From JAZKSG01 sp036626215 (lineage in GTDB: Archaea > Thermoplasmatota > E2 > DHVEG-1), in the NCBI GenBank assembly GCA_036626215.1, contig JAZKSG010000005.1:1-52209 (forward strand): a stretch of 52,209 nucleotides of DNA. Direction: 5' to 3'. Positions 49,801 through 52,209 of this stretch are shown one piece after another. The position numbers and the translations under genes are program-made. Below the pieces are notes generated by a model, which ran no database searches, had not been told where the DNA came from, and was given only the letters and a program-made list of their open reading frames with translations. Position 1 is the first letter of the stretch. Each line of letters opens with the position of its first letter.

Positions 49801-52209
49801 CCTTGTTTATTGATACCCCTGTTGATCCATCTGCTGGGTCAGGGTTACTTATAGTTGGTGCATAATTTTCTTCTCCGAGTGGTGCAAACGGGCTAAATGA
49901 GGTTATTCCTGTTGCCCATACCCAATTACTGGTGGTGTTTACTCCTGTTGTTGATGCTTCTGTCCACGTTCCTGTTGTCCAGTTGTATTTCCATATAGTA
50001 AGAGTACTTTCTAAAACATCACCTAAATCTGAATCAGAATAAGAAATATTTAAATCAACAGTAGAAGAAAATCCTATACTTGATAGGTTTACGTATTTAC
50101 TCAGGTTTCCATATCCACTTGGATTTGTAGGATTGTCTGGTGTTGGATTTAGTGATACATCATAGCCATTTGTTAAGTTAAATAAAGTCCCGCTTAGGTT
50201 TATATTTATTGCTTCACCTGAATATAGATTAAAAGCACCATTGAGTGTTAAGGTGCTACTCATGGTAAAGGTTGCAGAATCGTTTATATTAAATGTTGCG
50301 TCAGAGGCAATTTGCATCTCACTTGTGGTAAGACTCTGAGTTATTACAAATGTCCCAGTTTGTACTATGATATTATTGTTTATTGTTGTTTCAGCGTTAC
50401 TCGTGATATCTGCGCTCCCACTGTCTATGTATAAATTGTATAGATTTCCATTCTGGCAGTTTATATCAATTTTTGAATCAGAGCTAGTATTCATCTTAAC
50501 GGTTCCAGAGTTATGTGTAAAGTTTCCATCTATATCAAGTGCGTATCCATCATTTTTTTCACTGGTGATTGTTGTTGTTCCGGTACTTGCTGTTAGGTTA
50601 CCATTTGAAAGAACTGTAAGTGACCCTATTTCATGGTTTTCTGTACCTAAATCAAGTGTTCCATTTGATTCTATATTTAGATTTTCCTGTAAAGTTAAAG
50701 TTTCTGAGATTGTTAACACCCCGCCGTCTTTAATTGTAAGATTTCCATTGGTATTATATGTTTCACTATATGTTCCTGCGTTTTGGTCTAGTTCTTCAAT
50801 TAAATAAGCACTGGAATTTACAGGATTTCCTGTTCCATTTTCATTTCTAGGTGTGTATTCAAATTTATAGTAGTATCCTTCTTTTGTGTAGTTTGAATCA
50901 AGAGTTGTTGAATTTATCCCTAGTGCTGTCCATCCGTTTACTCCATTTGCGCTTTCGTACCATTCATAGCTGGAGCCGGTTTCAGCATCTGATTGATTGT
51001 CATAATAATCGCCGCTACCAGTTAGATCATCAAGGGTAAAGTTATAGGGGCTAGTAATGGTTACATTTTCAACATATGGTGCTGTATCTGCTTGATAATA
51101 ACAGCCTGCATCAGCAGTGTTCGGAGCTAGCTCTGTTGTACTACCAACTTTATCGCCTATGCTGTAGAACTCGTAATATCCTGTGTTGTTGGGGAAGTCG
51201 AAGTTCCAACTCCATGGACTACTTGTGTCTGGGTTGCTTGTGTCATCCCAGGTTTGCCAACCATTGTTTTCCTCACTACCAAATGATATAAAACTATCCG
51301 AGTTTTCAACTGTGTTATATGTGGTTTTAATCCAGCTACTGCTTCTAGCAATTTTACTGATATGAACCTCATCTATGATTCCATAAAAACCATAACTAGC
51401 TCCATCGAAAGCACCAATCTGAGGAAGGTCATTTCCACTTGTGTAATGAGGTTGAGCAGAGGTTGAAGTCGAGTCACTCTGAAGAGTATTATTTATATAT
51501 AAAAGAACATCGCTATGGTCATAGGTCGCAGTAAGATAATACCATACATCATTGCTAGGAGGTATATGTTCAGAGTCAGCATATGCCTCATATTCACCAC
51601 TAAGGCTAACATTTCCAAAATGATTACGCCACGTGTTAGGAGAACTTCCATAATGAAAAATCTGATAGTTCACATAATATCCACTGCCACCTGTTTCACG
51701 TTTATCAAAAACCGTCATATGTCCATCTCCAGCAGAAGGGTCTTTTTTAGCCCATGCAGAAACAGTATAATTATCAAGGTCTAAACTACTATCATCACTA
51801 ATACCTAGATAGTTGTCTCCACTTCCAAAATCAATAGCATATCCTACTTTACCTGTCTGTTGATAACTAAGAGTCCCCCCCTCAGAAGATATATCATTAT
51901 TATAGGAGGAACTATCGATACAGGAGGTATAATTACTTCCATTTAGATGATAAACTCCGACATAATTATTATCCCAAGTCCCCCCAATATTTTCTTGACT
52001 ACCACAACTATCATTACCATAGTACATCCACAATGTTGTGTCGCTGCTACCAGATAGACTAGTAACGTTTACCCAAACAGATGCGTTTACATAGCTGCCA
52101 TCATCACTATAGGATTCTATTTCATGGTTTAGCTTAGTTCCAGTATTATTGGTGAATACTAGGTCGTCTCCATCGTCTTGTGCTTTACCTGAAAGGTTTT
52201 GATCTGTAA
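46877..52209 (-). CDS. Giant DUF2341/LamG surface protein (5' end cut by window edge)
   Basis: The open frame runs from the right edge to TAA at 46877, giving at least 1,776 residues without its N-terminus. It is an extracellular mosaic. Three DUF2341 units (near 52209-51900, 49200-48880 and 47890-47570; key phrase YRKLVTIDSGQVPSTLSNFPVLV) each lead into a LamG-like sandwich ending DEVHISKIARSSSWIKTTYNT or similar. A fourth LamG lies near 49560-49240. Two Ig-like modules start NPDPADGSTG (near 49850 and 48180). A Ser/Thr/Asn-rich beta-helix-like stretch fills about 50750-50150. Asn-X-Ser/Thr sites abound. No C-terminal anchor or PGF-type sorting signal is seen. Binding of sugars or other cells is the likely role. 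Confidence 0.82.
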   Translation of the reverse strand, partial: TDQNLSGKAQDDGDDLVFTNNTGTKLNHEIESYSDDGSYVNASVWVNVTSLSGSSDTTLWMYYGNDSCGSQENIGGTWDNNYVGVYHLNGSNYTSCIDSSSYNNDISSEGGTLSYQQTGKVGYAIDFGSGDNYLGISDDSSLDLDNYTVSAWAKKDPSAGDGHMTVFDKRETGGSGYYVNYQIFHYGSSPNTWRNHFGNVSLSGEYEAYADSEHIPPSNDVWYYLTATYDHSDVLLYINNTLQSDSTSTSAQPHYTSGNDLPQIGAFDGASYGFYGIIDEVHISKIARSSSWIKTTYNTVENSDSFISFGSEENNGWQTWDDTSNPDTSSPWSWNFDFPNNTGYYEFYSIGDKVGSTTELAPNTADAGCYYQADTAPYVENVTITSPYNFTLDDLTGSGDYYDNQSDAETGSSYEWYESANGVNGWTALGINSTTLDSNYTKEGYYYKFEYTPRNENGTGNPVNSSAYLIEELDQNAGTYSETYNTNGNLTIKDGGVLTISETLTLQENLNIESNGTLDLGTENHEIGSLTVLSNGNLTASTGTTTITSEKNDGYALDIDGNFTHNSGTVKMNTSSDSKIDINCQNGNLYNLYIDSGSADITSNAETTINNNIIVQTGTFVITQSLTTSEMQIASDATFNINDSATFTMSSTLTLNGAFNLYSGEAININLSGTLFNLTNGYDVSLNPTPDNPTNPSGYGNLSKYVNLSSIGFSSTVDLNISYSDSDLGDVLESTLTIWKYNWTTGTWTEASTTGVNTTSNWVWATGITSFSPFAPLGEENYAPTISNPDPADGSTGVSINKENVSVQINDSDGDLMNWTIEVSTGDSNSSNNVGNGTIECNLTTPLSNSVTYTWWVNVTDGYHWTNETYTFTTIAANKGVVGKGQDAYSLELNPSGDTIYGYINGKSVSTSTDTNWHHVTMTYDGNQIKLYVDGAFHSNTSYSGSINTNNNDLLLGEAFTGTLDELRVSNTARSSAWINTSHINTNSPTTFTTFGEQRGILSSFSYRKKIWINSSMVESDLSNFPVLINTVDTDLKNKADSTGNDIIFMDTTTDWKTGDITNRYPHEIEKWDSSTGELVAWVKPDSISSTTNTSFYMYYGSPCIAEKEDPGNVWDSNYVSVWHMNDTSDSTTYNNNIVSNTGADLISNGRIARAYDFEKDNGDKMSVSDSDSMDINNTLTLETWFKLESQQNYHYILEKHGADHDYDAYAFMFQYDELSFECRPVNQDYTSWQTSTANLNNDIWYHYVVTWNYPSSNLSFYLNGRLLESKSITTNDLRITSNSTSIGWQDTQYPQYFDGVIDELRVSNNVRSSDWINTTYHTTNDPNNFTEFGSQEIQNVPPTQKNPDPADGSTGQSLNPTLSITVNDTNTDTMDIYFYTNATGSWGVIGTNSSVHNGTYSQTNSSMDQYSKKYWWSVNVTDGEVWTNTTYSFTTMSPPTNWYDSNFNYRKLVTIDSGQVPSTLSNFPVLVSESSDSDLASHAQNDGDDIFFVLYSDNSTKLNHEIELFNGGTGELSAWVNITSLSSTTDTKLWMYYGNNTCSSQEDIAGTWDINYVGVWHMNNTTDSTSNNLDLTNSGAVYTENGKISGCYDFEYDDADEMTKSDEPILDITGKITMEAWVKPEGTQSQYAKVIQKLKSPDYYPYQINFEGTDNDTFTLSVSNGSNEQNCYSTTNINQPVWYYLTGVYDGTYLRSYINATQEQNKNIGSYTLHTNNENLEIGGRSTSSTMGFDGYIDEVRLSKTSRSSDWITTTYNTMTNTTTFTEIGSEQTRQ

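Overview
This window is archaeal, AT-rich and fully chromosomal in character. Archaeal signs are two archaellins, three proteins with archaeal class III (pilin-type) leaders, pantoate kinase next to CoaBC, a PhoU/TrkA-C protein pair with MgtE-like transporters, an Hjc-type resolvase, TATA boxes about 25-30 bases ahead of genes, and Shine-Dalgarno sites of the GGTGA/GGAGG type. Many starts look like GTG codons embedded in the ribosome binding site, with the real ATG about 10 bases further on; I chose the ATG in those cases. The phylum cannot be fixed from this sequence. A euryarchaeal-grade anaerobe with a group 3b hydrogenase fits best.

Bases 1-12,000 hold central carbon metabolism: NAD synthetase (nadE), a badly decayed class I fumarase relic, acetyl-CoA synthetase (acs), a tandem-duplicated winged-helix regulator, and a plus-strand cluster of aconitase, both ATP-citrate lyase subunits (aclB, aclA) and isocitrate dehydrogenase. 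Bases 12,190-23,520 hold a DUF167/Toprim gene pair, a group 3b NADP-type [NiFe] hydrogenase operon with fused beta-gamma subunit plus its maturation protease, NAD malic enzyme, pyruvate:ferredoxin oxidoreductase (porGDAB) and two MgtE-like half-transporters. Together these enzymes connect acetate, acetyl-CoA, pyruvate, malate, oxaloacetate, citrate and 2-oxoglutarate, with hydrogenase balancing ferredoxin/NAD(P)H. They could run as citrate cleavage (part of a reductive TCA cycle) or as a supply route for lipid and amino acid precursors.

Bases 23,640-28,280 hold three surface proteins with pilin-type N-termini and lectin-like domains, lying between the MgtE-like pair and the PhoU/TrkA-C pair. 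Bases 28,500-35,070 are housekeeping and signalling genes: CoA synthesis, UspA, Hjc, CBS-domain proteins and a zinc-ribbon protein.

Bases 35,100-52,209 are a surface/motility region: two archaellins that carry an unusual leader of about 80 residues resembling an Sm-like barrel, a third degenerate archaellin-like gene with a probable frame problem, a PAS protein followed by about 1,700 residues of coiled coil, a PRC-barrel coiled-coil protein, a large multi-spanning signal peptidase, and a giant DUF2341/LamG surface protein cut by the right edge.

The most novel items are two candidate small RNA genes (12,901-13,019 minus; 29,829-29,917 plus). They share the same terminal stem, an upstream TATA box and a terminal T-run. 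The archaellin leader fusion comes next. No rRNA, tRNA, CRISPR array or insertion sequence was seen.
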